DNA of 64,000 nt from ZC4RG30 sp963812195 (GTDB taxonomy: Bacteria; Pseudomonadota; Gammaproteobacteria; Steroidobacterales; Steroidobacteraceae), in NCBI GenBank assembly GCA_963812195.1, contig CAWEUI010000001.1:124001-188000 (forward strand), read 5' to 3'. Positions within the stretch are counted from its first letter, which is position 1, and each line of letters opens with the position of its first letter. The notes under the pieces are model-generated. The model had not been told where the DNA came from and searched no databases. It was given only the letters and a program-made list of their open reading frames with translations. Positions 21,985 to 31,909 of the stretch are shown one piece after another. The translations under genes were made by a program, and so were the position numbers.

Positions 21985-22803
21985 CTATTTCGTATCCTTC
22001 TGATCCTCAAGCACAAAATCGGCCATCCGATAGCGGCCCTTGGGGCGTCCCGCCAGCCACAGGGCGGCCGCCACGGCACCCCGGGCGAAGATTGCCCGGT
22101 CAGTTGCCACGTGCGACAGGCGCAGCTGCTCACCCCTTCCCAGGAAGCGCACATCGTGCTCGCCGACCACGTCCCCGCCGCGTACCACCGAGAAGCCGAT
22201 TCCGCCGGCGCCGCGGGCGCCGCCTGCCGTACCGGTCAGGTTCACCGGCCGCTCCAGGCGCTCGCCGCGACCCGCCGCGGCCGCCTCTCCAAGCGCCAGC
22301 GCCGTCCCGGATGGCGCATCGACCTTGTGCCGGTGGTGGGCCTCGAAAATCTCGATGTCATAACCAACCGGCAGGGCGCGGGCGGCACGCTGGACCAGTT
22401 CGAGCAGCACGTTGAGCGCCAGGCTGGTATTGGCCGCGACCAGTACCGGCACCCGGACGGCAGCCGCATCGAGCCGGCGCTGCGTGTCCTGGTCCAGACC
22501 CGTCGTGCCGACCAGCAAGGCGACACCTGCAGCCGCGCAGGCATCGGCGGTGGCACCCACTGCCGATGCCGAGGAGAAATCCACGACCACGTCCAGATCG
22601 CCGAGCACGGCCTGCAGATCACCCGTGACCTCCACGCCGACAGCGGACAGGCCCGCCAGCTCGCCCGCATCCTTGCCCAGCGCCTCCCCACCTGGCCGAT
22701 CGATGGCCGCCGTCAACCGCGCGCCGACCGTGCCATGCAGCGCCTTGACCAGTTCCATGCCCATGCGCCCGGCCACGCCGACGATGCCGACCCTGACGAT
22801 CAC
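21985..22803 (-). CDS. dapB: 4-hydroxy-tetrahydrodipicolinate reductase
   Basis: 272-residue NAD(P)H enzyme of lysine and diaminopimelate synthesis. The N-terminal Rossmann motif is VRVGIVGVAGRMG, the central VDFSSASA, then VGTTGLD and the signature EIFEAHHRHKVDAPSGTAL with the catalytic His/Lys. The start is the GTG at 22803, 16 bases from the dnaJ stop. The sequence is intact; the tail after GRPKGRYRMADFVL is a little longer than usual. Confidence 0.95.
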   Translation of the reverse strand: MIVRVGIVGVAGRMGMELVKALHGTVGARLTAAIDRPGGEALGKDAGELAGLSAVGVEVTGDLQAVLGDLDVVVDFSSASAVGATADACAAAGVALLVGTTGLDQDTQRRLDAAAVRVPVLVAANTSLALNVLLELVQRAARALPVGYDIEIFEAHHRHKVDAPSGTALALGEAAAAGRGERLERPVNLTGTAGGARGAGGIGFSVVRGGDVVGEHDVRFLGRGEQLRLSHVATDRAIFARGAVAAALWLAGRPKGRYRMADFVLEDQKDTK

Positions 22804-22819
22804 GCGCCCGACCTCCCGA

Positions 22820-23956
22820 TCATTCCGCGCCGGTGAAGAATCGTTTCACGCCCTCGAAGAAGCCCTCCTCGCGCGGCGCGTGGCGATCGTGGCTGCTCTT
22901 CAGGGACTCTTCGAATCTTCGCAGCAAATCCTTCTGGTCGCTGGACAGATTCACGGGAGTCTCCACCATCACCTTGCAGAACAGGTCGCCGCGGCCGCCA
23001 CCGCGTACCGGCTTGACGCCCTTGTCGCGCAGCCGGAATACGCGACCGGATTGCGTCTCGGCGGGAATCTTCAGCGACACCTGACCATCCAGCGTCGGCA
23101 CGATCACCGTGCCGCCCAGTGCCGCGGTGACGAAACTCACCGGCACTTCGCAGGACAGATGCTCGCCCGCGCGCTCGAATATCTCGTGCGGGCGCACGTT
23201 GACCTCGACGTAAAGATCGCCCGATGGCCCGCCGTTGCGTCCGGCCTCGCCCTCGCCGGAGAGCCGGATGCGATCGCCGTTGTCCACGCCGGCCGGGATC
23301 TTCACCGACAGCTTGCGGGTGCGCCTGACCCGACCCTGACCCAGACAGGTATCGCAGGGATTCCTGACGATCTTGCCCGTGCCGCGGCACCGCGGGCAGG
23401 TCTGCTGCAACTGGAAGAACCCCTGCGACACGCGCACCGACCCCGAGCCGTGGCAGGTTTCGCACTCCACCGGCTTGGAACCCTTGGCGGCACCGGAGCC
23501 GTGGCAGGTTTCGCACTCGGACAGCCGCGGCACCTCGATCTCGACGCCGGCGCCGAACACGGCCTGATGCAACTCCAGATCCAGCTCGTAGCGCAGATCG
23601 GCGCCGCGAAACACCTGGGATCGGCCACCACGCCGGGCGCCGCCGAAGATGTCGCCGAACACGTCGCCGAAGATGTCGCCGAAGGCTTCTCCCGGATTGA
23701 ACCCGGGTCCACCGCCCGCGCCGCGCTGGGCTTCGAGCCCCTCGTGGCCGTACTGGTCGTAGGCCGCGCGCTTGCGCGCGTCCGTCAGCACCTCGTAGGC
23801 CTCGTTGGCCTCCTTGAACTTCTCCTCCGTCTGGGCGTCTCCCGGATTGCGATCCGGGTGCAGCTTCATGGCCAGGCGCCGGTATGCCTTGGTAATGTCG
23901 GCTTCCGACGCATCGCGCGCCACGTTCAGAATCTTGTAGTAATCACGCTTGGCCAT
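22820..23956 (-). CDS. dnaJ: Chaperone protein DnaJ
   Basis: 378-residue Hsp40 co-chaperone that stimulates DnaK ATPase. The J-domain (MAKRDYYKILNVARDASE) contains the HPD triad in MKLHPDRNPGD. A Gly-rich region follows, then the zinc-binding region with four CxxCxGxG-type repeats: CETCHGSG, CETCHGSG, CPRCRGTG and CDTCLGQG. The C-terminal substrate domains include GDLYVEVNVRPHEIF. It lies directly downstream of dnaK. Confidence 0.97.
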   Translation of the reverse strand: MAKRDYYKILNVARDASEADITKAYRRLAMKLHPDRNPGDAQTEEKFKEANEAYEVLTDARKRAAYDQYGHEGLEAQRGAGGGPGFNPGEAFGDIFGDVFGDIFGGARRGGRSQVFRGADLRYELDLELHQAVFGAGVEIEVPRLSECETCHGSGAAKGSKPVECETCHGSGSVRVSQGFFQLQQTCPRCRGTGKIVRNPCDTCLGQGRVRRTRKLSVKIPAGVDNGDRIRLSGEGEAGRNGGPSGDLYVEVNVRPHEIFERAGEHLSCEVPVSFVTAALGGTVIVPTLDGQVSLKIPAETQSGRVFRLRDKGVKPVRGGGRGDLFCKVMVETPVNLSSDQKDLLRRFEESLKSSHDRHAPREEGFFEGVKRFFTGAE

Positions 23957-23985
23957 GCTGCTGCTGCGGTTCCCCTGACATCAAC

Positions 23986-24013
23986 GGCGCCACGTCCTCA
24001 CGGGCGTGGCGCC
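23986..24013 (-). other. Strong hairpin between dnaK and dnaJ
   Basis: GGCGCCACG (23986-23994) and CGTGGCGCC (24005-24013) form a perfect 9-base-pair stem with a 10-base loop in the 93-base dnaK-dnaJ gap. No T run follows on the minus strand. It may lower read-through or act as an mRNA processing or stability element, setting the excess of DnaK over DnaJ. Confidence 0.5.
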
Positions 24014-24049
24014 TGTTCCATCCCGACATCCCGACCCGGACCGATTACT

Positions 24050-26006
<1,957 letters not shown>

Positions 26007-26054
26007 ATGCGTTTACCTTCGACGAAATTCAGTGAATGTGGATGAATGCACCGT

Positions 26055-26084
26055 TATCTGGGTCTGGCCTGCCGCCGCTTCAAG
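26055..26084 (-). promoter_or_regulatory. Candidate sigma32 heat-shock promoter for dnaK
   Basis: On the minus strand CTTGAA (26084-26079) is separated by 15 bases from ACCCAGATA (26063-26055), a good match to the sigma32 pair CTTGAA / CCCCATNTA. It lies in the gap between grpE and dnaK and would give a leader of about 40 bases. No CIRCE element is seen beside it. Confidence 0.6.
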
Positions 26085-26096
26085 AGCTGTACGGCA

Positions 26097-26651
26097 TTAC
26101 TGGGGCTCGCTGGCGACAATGACCCGCGCCGGCCGCAGCAGCCGCCCGTTGAGCGCGTAGCCACGCTGCACCACCTGCAGGACGGAGCCCGGTTCGGCCG
26201 TGGGCGAAGCCTGCATGGCCATGGCCTCGTGCCGCTCCGGGTCGAACGGCTCGCCGAGCGGATCGATCACCTGCAGCGCAAACTTGTCGAAGGCGCGGGC
26301 CAGCAGCTTCAGGGTTGCTTCCTGGCCCGCGGCCAGCGTGGCGGCATCGGCCGCCGCGCCATTGGCCACCGCCAGTTCCAGGCTGTCGCGCACCGGCAGC
26401 AGCTCCAGCGCGAACTTCTCAAGGGCGTACCGGTGGGCCTGCTCCACGTCGCGCGCGGCACGCTTGCGGATGTTCTCCAATTCGGCCGCACTGCGCAGCG
26501 TGAGATCGCGCTGCTGGCTGGCCGCCTGCGCCTGCGCGTCGGCCAGTTCCGCGCGCAAACGCCGCAGTTCATCCCGTGCATCCTGCGTACCCTGCATCTG
26601 GTCCGCACCCGCACTGTCCGCGGGGTTAAGTCCGCCCTCCGGTTCCGACAT
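26097..26651 (-). CDS. grpE: Nucleotide exchange factor GrpE
   Basis: 184-residue exchange factor for DnaK. It has an N-terminal long coiled coil (ARDELRRLRAELADAQAQAA, then ELENIRKRAARDVEQAHRYA) and the conserved C-terminal beta domain (GEPFDPERHEAMAMQ, VVQRGYALNGRLLRPARVIVA). The ATG at 26651 is preferred over one five codons upstream because GGAG lies five bases before it. It is the second gene of the hrcA-grpE-dnaK-dnaJ block. Confidence 0.95.
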   Translation of the reverse strand: MSEPEGGLNPADSAGADQMQGTQDARDELRRLRAELADAQAQAASQQRDLTLRSAAELENIRKRAARDVEQAHRYALEKFALELLPVRDSLELAVANGAAADAATLAAGQEATLKLLARAFDKFALQVIDPLGEPFDPERHEAMAMQASPTAEPGSVLQVVQRGYALNGRLLRPARVIVASEPQ

Positions 26652-26674
26652 TATTTCTCCATCCATTCAATTAG

Positions 26675-26698
26675 ATAGAGATCTTCTTTGATCTCTAT
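26675..26698 (-). repeat. 9-base perfect inverted repeat in the grpE leader
   Basis: ATAGAGATC and GATCTCTAT flank a 6-base spacer, ending 24 bases before the grpE ATG. The region is AT-rich against its surroundings. No T run follows on the minus strand, so it is more likely an mRNA hairpin or operator than a terminator. It is not a CIRCE element (TTAGCACTC/GAGTGCTAA). Confidence 0.6.
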
Positions 26699-26729
26699 TC
26701 TGCAAATAAACGTGGCGTACCGCCGCGGG

Positions 26730-26757
26730 AGGTGGGGACTAACGGCGGGTATTCAAG
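26730..26757 (-). promoter_or_regulatory. Candidate sigma32 heat-shock promoter for grpE
   Basis: CTTGAA (26757-26752, minus strand, within the last hrcA codons) is followed after 14 bases by CCCCACCT (26737-26730), matching the sigma32 -10 CCCCATNT at all but one defined position. It would start grpE transcription ~70 bases upstream, so the hairpin at 26675-26698 would be in the transcript. Confidence 0.6.
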
Positions 26758-27800
26758 GCCGCTCCCAGCAGCTTGGCGGTCAGATCCACCACGGGGATGA
26801 CCCGCTCGTAGGCCATGCGCGTCGGGCCGATCACTCCGATCACGCCGACCGCCCCGGTGTCGGACCGGTAAGGCGCCGTGACCACGCTGCAGTCATCGAG
26901 AATCTGATACCCGGATTCGCGCCCGATGAAGATCTGCACGCCGGCGGCATTCAGGCTCAGATCCAGCAATTGCAGGATGGCCCGCTTCTCGTCGAATGCC
27001 TCGAACAGGCGTCGCAGCTTCTCGATGCTGGACAGCTCGCCATAGGCCATCAGCTTGGTCTCGCCGGCAATGACCAGCTCGATGTCCTTGCGCTCGGGGC
27101 TTCCGGCAAAAAGCTGCTGTGCCACGGAGATGGTGTCGACCATGCCCTGATTGAGCTTCTCGCGCATGTCGGAAAGCTGGTCGATCAGATCCTGGCGCAC
27201 CTGCTGCAACGTGCGGCCCCGGAACTGCTCGTTCAGCGCGGCTGCCGCGCGCCGCAGCTCCTCGGCCGGAATCTCGCGATCCAGGTGCACGACGCGGTTT
27301 TCCACCTCGCGACCGCCGAACACCAGGATGGCCAGCACCCGCTTCTCGGACAGCGGCAGGAACTCGATATGCGTCAGCGAGGCCGATTGCCGACTTTGCA
27401 AGGACACCAGGCCCGCCATTTGCGTGACGTTGGACAACAGCTGCGAGGCAATGGATACCAGCGCCCGGGAGTCTTCCGCGGCGGACAGCTGCGAACGCAG
27501 CTCATTGGCGGCCTTGCCGGTCAACGGCTGGATTTCCAGCAGCGTATCGATGAAGAAGCGGTATCCCTTCGGGGTCGGCACCCGGCCGGCCGAGGTATGC
27601 GGCGAGCTGACGAACCCGTACGCCTCCAGGTCGGCCATGACGTTGCGTATCGTGGCCGAGCTCAAGGCCATGCCCGAATCGCGCGACAGACTGCGTGAAC
27701 CCACCGGTTGCCCGTCACGGATATAGCTCTCCACCAGCACCTTCAGCAGTTGCTGGGCACGTTCGCTGAGTTGCGCTTCTTCGTGGGCTTCCTGGCTCAT
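26739..27800 (-). CDS. hrcA: Heat-inducible transcription repressor HrcA
   Basis: 353-residue repressor that binds CIRCE operators. The start MSQEAHEEAQLSERAQQLLK was chosen because the longer frame runs antisense to nadK. The N-terminal winged helix is seen in VGSRSLSRDSGMALSSATIR and the following LEAYGFVSSPHTSAGRVPT. The C-terminal region ends GAVGVIGVIGPTRMAYERVI, typical of the family. It is first in the chaperone cluster and divergent from nadK. No CIRCE palindrome is visible next to any gene here. Confidence 0.95.
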   Translation of the reverse strand: MSQEAHEEAQLSERAQQLLKVLVESYIRDGQPVGSRSLSRDSGMALSSATIRNVMADLEAYGFVSSPHTSAGRVPTPKGYRFFIDTLLEIQPLTGKAANELRSQLSAAEDSRALVSIASQLLSNVTQMAGLVSLQSRQSASLTHIEFLPLSEKRVLAILVFGGREVENRVVHLDREIPAEELRRAAAALNEQFRGRTLQQVRQDLIDQLSDMREKLNQGMVDTISVAQQLFAGSPERKDIELVIAGETKLMAYGELSSIEKLRRLFEAFDEKRAILQLLDLSLNAAGVQIFIGRESGYQILDDCSVVTAPYRSDTGAVGVIGVIGPTRMAYERVIPVVDLTAKLLGAALNTRR

Positions 27801-27914
27801 GGGCAGCCGTGACGCTAGCCGCGCCGGGCGCGGCCGGTCAAGCGCCGTCGCAGCTGGGGATTTGTTCACACAATTGCCGCCCAAAACGCCCCATGAAGGG
27901 CGCTGGAGCCCAAG

Positions 27915-27920
27915 TACACT
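27915..27920 (+). promoter_or_regulatory. Candidate -10 element of nadK
   Basis: TACACT ends six bases before the nadK ATG at 27927, and no Shine-Dalgarno is present. Transcription from such a site would begin at or within a base of the start codon, giving a leaderless mRNA. No clear -35 is seen. Confidence 0.4.
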
Positions 27921-27926
27921 AGCCCC

Positions 27927-28820
27927 ATGGGAGGCGCTATTCGTACCTGTGCCCTGCTGGGGCGGTTCGCGGAGCAGAAGGTCAGGGATACCGCGGTGGC
28001 CCTGCTGCCGCAACTGACCGCGCGCGGCCTGACCACGCTGGTTCAGCAGGAGACCCTGGTCCCGGAATTGGCCGCGCTGGGCACGCCCGTGGAGGACTCC
28101 GAACTGGTGGCTCGCTCCGAGCTGGCCATCGTCATTGGCGGTGACGGGTCCCTGCTGTATGCCGCGCGGCTGTTTGCCGGAACGGGCGTGCCGATGCTTG
28201 GCATCAACCTGGGCAGGCTGGGCTTCCTTACCGACGTGTTGCCGCAGGAAATGGTGGAAAGCCTGGATGCCGCGCTGACCGGACATTGCCAGACCGACCA
28301 CCGCCCGCTGCTCGAAGCGCGACTGATCGCCGCCGACGGCAGTGAACGCCGGCGACTGGCGCTCAACGACGTGGTGCTTTCCAAATGGGAGACCGGACGC
28401 ATCCTGGAGTTCGATACCCGGGTCGATGGTCGCTACGTCAATACCCATGGTGGCGATGGACTGATCGTCTCCACGGCCACCGGATCCACCGCCTATTCGC
28501 TGGCATGCGGTGGCCCCATCGTCGATCCCAGCCTCGACCTGCTGCTGATGGTGCCCATCTGTCCGCACACCCTCGCGGACCGTCCCGTTCTGGTATCCGG
28601 GCGCAGTACGGTGACCATCGTGCTGCACGAGCGTTATGACACACGGGCACTGGTCGCCTGCGATGGCGTGCTATTGGGCGAGCTGCTGCCGGCAGAGCGC
28701 CTGGAGGTCCACCCCTCCAACCAGCACATCACTTTGCTGCACCCGCCCGGATACGACTACTTCCGGCTGCTACGATCCAAGTTGCACTGGGGCCGTGGCG
28801 GCCACGGTTCCGCGGCATGA
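27927..28820 (+). CDS. nadK: NAD kinase
   Basis: 297-residue enzyme phosphorylating NAD to NADP. The catalytic GGDGS motif is in IVIGGDGSLLYAARL, followed by GINLGRLGFLTD, LNDVVLSK and STATGSTAYSLACGGP, all diagnostic. The start is MGGAIRTCALLG, with a -10-like hexamer six bases upstream. It is divergent from hrcA and is followed by recN. Confidence 0.95.
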   Translation: MGGAIRTCALLGRFAEQKVRDTAVALLPQLTARGLTTLVQQETLVPELAALGTPVEDSELVARSELAIVIGGDGSLLYAARLFAGTGVPMLGINLGRLGFLTDVLPQEMVESLDAALTGHCQTDHRPLLEARLIAADGSERRRLALNDVVLSKWETGRILEFDTRVDGRYVNTHGGDGLIVSTATGSTAYSLACGGPIVDPSLDLLLMVPICPHTLADRPVLVSGRSTVTIVLHERYDTRALVACDGVLLGELLPAERLEVHPSNQHITLLHPPGYDYFRLLRSKLHWGRGGHGSAA

Positions 28821-28833
28821 GGAGCCAGGCGCA

Positions 28834-30540
28834 ATGCTGACGCATCTGCAGATCCGGGATCTGGCCATCGTCGATACGCTGGAGCTGGACTTCGCCGGCG
28901 GCCTGACGGTACTCACCGGCGAGACCGGTGCGGGCAAGTCCATCGTGGTCGAGGCCCTGATGCTTGCCTGCGGCGCGCGGGCAGATTCGGATCAGGTCCG
29001 CGCCGGCGCCGACAAGGCCGAGATCGCCGCGACATTCGATATCAGGCAGGCACCGCCGGAGCTGCTGCGGCAGCTCGAGGAGCAGTCGATCGCCGCCGAC
29101 GGGGACCTGCTGGTACGCCGTGTCATCAACGCGGATGGCCGGTCGCGTGCCTACCTGAGCGGTCAGGCCGTACCCGTGCAGCAGCTGCGCGAAATCGTCG
29201 GCTACCTGCTCGACGTTCACGGTCAGCATGAGTTCCAGTCTCTGGTGCGCCCGGCCGCGCAGCGCTTGCTGCTGGACCACTATGGACGCCTGGACCCGCA
29301 GGTCGAGGACGTCGCGCGCGCGCACGGCGAATGGCTGGCGCTGCTGAACAAGGTGCTGGATGTCGAGTCCCGCCTGCGCGACCGCGATGCCCGCATCGAG
29401 CTGCTGCGCTTCCAGGCAGGCGAACTCGAAGCGCTGGACCTGAAGCCCGGCGAGGCGGCCGAACTGGCGGCCGAGTCGGCCCGTCTGGCCAACCATGAAA
29501 GGCTCATCGAAGGCGCGCGCACCGCGGCCACGTTATTGTTTGACGATGAGGGGGACACCGCCCAGGAGCGGGTCGCGCGCGCGAAGTCGGCGCTCAAGGC
29601 GCTGGTGGACATCGATCCGCAGCTCGCACCGATCGTGCCGCTGCTGGAGGAGGCCGCCATCCGCATCGACGAGGCAGCCCGTGAGTTGTCGCGCTACTCG
29701 GACTCGCTGGATCTGGACAGTGCCCGCCAGGCCGCGGTCGAGAAGCGCCTGGCCGCGGCGGAGGAGCTGGCCCGCAAGCACCGCGTCAGCGTCGGCGAAC
29801 TGCCCGCCCACCAGGCCGCCCTGCAGGCCGAACTCGCAGAGCTGGAAACGGTGGAGCAGGACGTGGCGGCATTGCGCCGCCAGCAGGCCGGCGCCCTGGA
29901 GGCCTACCGCACGCGCGCCGCACAGCTCTCGGCTGCGCGCAGCGAGACCGCGGTAACGTTCGGCAAGGAGATCAGCGCCCGCATGCAGTTGCTGGGCATG
30001 AGCGGCGGTCGCTTCCAGGCCGTGGTCTCACAACCCGAATCCGCCGAGCCGCAATCCCACGGACTGGACCAGGTCGAGTTCCGGGTCACCGCCAATCCCG
30101 GACAGCCGCCGCGTGCACTGGCCAAAGTGGCCTCCGGCGGCGAACTGGCGCGGCTGTCCCTGGCGGTGCAGGTGGCCTGCATGGCAGACGGCCGCCACTG
30201 CATGGTGTTCGACGAGGTGGATGCCGGCATCGGTGGCAGTGTCGCCGAAGTCGTGGGCCGGCAACTGCGCGAGCTGGGCGCGCGCAGCCAGGTCCTGTGC
30301 GTCACCCACCTGCCGCAGGTTGCCGCGCAGGGCCATCACCACCTGCGCGTCGTCAAACTCAGCGACGGGCGCAGCACGCGCACCAACGTCACCGAGCTGA
30401 CCGGACAGGAGCGGGTCCAGGAAATCGCGCGCATGCTGGGCGGCATGCAGGTCACCGACAAGGCCCTCGCACACGCACGGGAAATGCTGGTCTCGCCGGA
30501 CAGGCGGAGCGGCGACACCGCGCGCATGCGGCGCAGGTAA
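28834..30540 (+). CDS. recN: DNA repair protein RecN
   Basis: 568-residue SMC-like ATPase acting in double-strand break repair. The N-terminus MLTHLQIRDLAIVDTLELDF carries Walker A LTGETGAGKSIVVEA; a central coiled coil spans roughly residues 150-360; the C-terminal half has the ABC signature ALAKVASGGELARLSLA and Walker B MVFDEVDAGIGG. A GGAG lies ten bases before the ATG at 28834. It lies 13 bases after nadK. Confidence 0.96.
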   Translation: MLTHLQIRDLAIVDTLELDFAGGLTVLTGETGAGKSIVVEALMLACGARADSDQVRAGADKAEIAATFDIRQAPPELLRQLEEQSIAADGDLLVRRVINADGRSRAYLSGQAVPVQQLREIVGYLLDVHGQHEFQSLVRPAAQRLLLDHYGRLDPQVEDVARAHGEWLALLNKVLDVESRLRDRDARIELLRFQAGELEALDLKPGEAAELAAESARLANHERLIEGARTAATLLFDDEGDTAQERVARAKSALKALVDIDPQLAPIVPLLEEAAIRIDEAARELSRYSDSLDLDSARQAAVEKRLAAAEELARKHRVSVGELPAHQAALQAELAELETVEQDVAALRRQQAGALEAYRTRAAQLSAARSETAVTFGKEISARMQLLGMSGGRFQAVVSQPESAEPQSHGLDQVEFRVTANPGQPPRALAKVASGGELARLSLAVQVACMADGRHCMVFDEVDAGIGGSVAEVVGRQLRELGARSQVLCVTHLPQVAAQGHHHLRVVKLSDGRSTRTNVTELTGQERVQEIARMLGGMQVTDKALAHAREMLVSPDRRSGDTARMRRR

Positions 30541-30565
30541 CTGTTCGCGCCCGACGCCACCGCTG

Positions 30566-31018
30566 TCAGGACTGGCCGGACTTGCGCGCTGCCGCGGCGG
30601 CCCGCGACGGGCAGTTCGGCTTGTGGCACCTGCCGTAGAGGATCAGCGAGTGGTCCTGGATCTCGAAGCCACGCTGGCTGGCAATGGCCTTCTGGCGCTC
30701 CTCGATGCCGTTGTCAACGAATTCCTCGACCTTGCCGCAATCCAGACACACGATGTGATCGTGATGGTCGCCGCGGTTGAGCTCGAATACCGCCATGCCA
30801 TTTTCGAAATGGTGGCGCGTGACCAGGCCGGCAGCCTCGAACTGTGTCAGGACGCGGTATACCGTGGCGAGGCCGATGTCCTCATTGGAACTCAGCAATG
30901 CCCTGTAGATGTCTTCGGCGGACTTGTGGCGCACCCCGCCACCCTCGAGGATCTCGAGAATCTTCAGCCTGGGCAGGGTGACCTTCAGCCCGACATTTCT
31001 GAGGTCCTTGCCTTCCAA
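30566..31018 (-). CDS. fur: Ferric uptake regulator Fur
   Basis: 150-residue metal-responsive repressor. The start is a TTG at 31018 preceded by AAAGGAG nine bases away; it gives the standard N-terminus with GLKVTLPRLKILEIL. The winged helix (EDIYRALLSSNEDIGLATVYR) and metal-binding motifs HHDHIVCLDCGKVEEF and CHKPNC are present. A Lys/Ala/Ser tail follows. It is divergent from bamE, the conserved arrangement. Confidence 0.95.
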   Translation of the reverse strand: MEGKDLRNVGLKVTLPRLKILEILEGGGVRHKSAEDIYRALLSSNEDIGLATVYRVLTQFEAAGLVTRHHFENGMAVFELNRGDHHDHIVCLDCGKVEEFVDNGIEERQKAIASQRGFEIQDHSLILYGRCHKPNCPSRAAAAARKSGQS

Positions 31019-31076
31019 TTCGGTGGACTCCTTTGCGGTCAGGTATCATGGCAAGTCTACAATTACAGCTTCCGCC

Positions 31077-31460
31077 ATGCGAACCGTCAAACCCACCGCG
31101 AAACTCTGCCTGATCGTACTGCTCGGCCTGACCGGCGGTTGCCTGTATCGCATGCCCATCCAGCAGGGCAACTGGCTCAATCCGGATCAGGTATCACAGC
31201 TGCAGCCGGGCATGACCCGCTCCCAGGTGAAGTTCCTGCTCGGTACGCCGATGGTGCCCAACGGCTTCAATACGGATCGCTGGGACTATTACTTCTACTT
31301 CAAGACCGAGAGAGGGCAGATCCTGGACAAGAACCGCCTGACGGTCTGGTTCAAGAACGACAAAGTGGATCATTTCGACGGCAGCGCGGTGCCCAAGGCG
31401 GCGCAGGGCGAAAAGCCCCCCCAGACGCCTGCCGAGGCGCCTGCTCCAGCCGCAGGCTAG
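31077..31460 (+). CDS. bamE: Outer membrane protein assembly factor BamE
   Basis: 127-residue lipoprotein of the BAM complex. It has a signal peptide with lipobox LTGGC (Cys near residue 22), then the SmpA/OmlA fold: NWLNPDQVSQLQPGMTRSQV, FLLGTPMVPNGFNTDRWDYY, ending LTVWFKNDKVDHFDG and a short Pro/Ala tail. A TACAAT hexamer lies 13 bases before the ATG. Its TAG overlaps the ratA TAG (CTAG). Confidence 0.95.
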   Translation: MRTVKPTAKLCLIVLLGLTGGCLYRMPIQQGNWLNPDQVSQLQPGMTRSQVKFLLGTPMVPNGFNTDRWDYYFYFKTERGQILDKNRLTVWFKNDKVDHFDGSAVPKAAQGEKPPQTPAEAPAPAAG

Positions 31461-31894
31461 GATTCCTGGCGCGCTCGCGCCACGAAGGCATCCACCAGGG
31501 ATCCGGCCACTTTCTCGATGGCCGGGCCGAGGGCAAGCCCGGTCAACCCGCCCTGCACTTCGAAGCTCAGATCCAGCTCCACGCGACAGCCTTGCCTGTC
31601 GCCTGCCTGCACCGGCGTCAGCCGCCATCTGCCGCTCAGGCTGCGCAGCGGTCCTTCGTCCAGATCCATGTCGATGGCGTGCGGTGGCTGCAACCGGTTG
31701 CGGGTGGTGAATGCCGTGCGCAGTGGCCCGCTGCCCACGGTCAGGCGTGCCCGCAGCGAATCCGCGCCGCGTTCCAGCACCTGGGCCGCGGCACAGCCGG
31801 GCACGAACTGCGGATAACGCTCGACATCGTTGATCAGCTCAAACATGCGCTCCGGGCTGGCGGCCACCAGCGCCGAGCGGCGTATATGGCGCAT
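31457..31894 (-). CDS. ratA: Ubiquinone-binding/START-type protein RatA
   Basis: 145-residue polyketide cyclase/START domain protein of the RatA/Coq10 family (MRHIRRSALVAASPERMFEL, NDVERYPQFVPGCAAAQVLE, FEVQGGLTGLALGPAIEKVA). Family members are linked to ubiquinone function and, in Escherichia coli, ribosome association. The ATG at 31894 gives the family length; a TATTAT hexamer ends five bases upstream. It is divergent from smpB by 15 bases. Confidence 0.92.
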   Translation of the reverse strand: MRHIRRSALVAASPERMFELINDVERYPQFVPGCAAAQVLERGADSLRARLTVGSGPLRTAFTTRNRLQPPHAIDMDLDEGPLRSLSGRWRLTPVQAGDRQGCRVELDLSFEVQGGLTGLALGPAIEKVAGSLVDAFVARARQES

Positions 31895-31898
31895 ACCG

Positions 31899-31905
31899 CA
31901 TAATA
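31899..31905. promoter_or_regulatory. Back-to-back -10 elements of ratA and smpB
   Basis: The 15-base gap holds CATAAT on the plus strand (31899-31904) and TATTAT on the minus strand (31905-31900). Each ends five bases before its start codon. Both genes lack a Shine-Dalgarno, so both mRNAs are predicted to be leaderless and the two promoters to be mutually exclusive. Confidence 0.5.
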
Positions 31906-31909
31906 ACGC

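Noticed and set aside
26007..27926. CIRCE operator for HrcA
   Set aside because: No TTAGCACTC/GAGTGCTAA repeat around hrcA, grpE or dnaK; the only repeat found (26675-26698) is unrelated in sequence.
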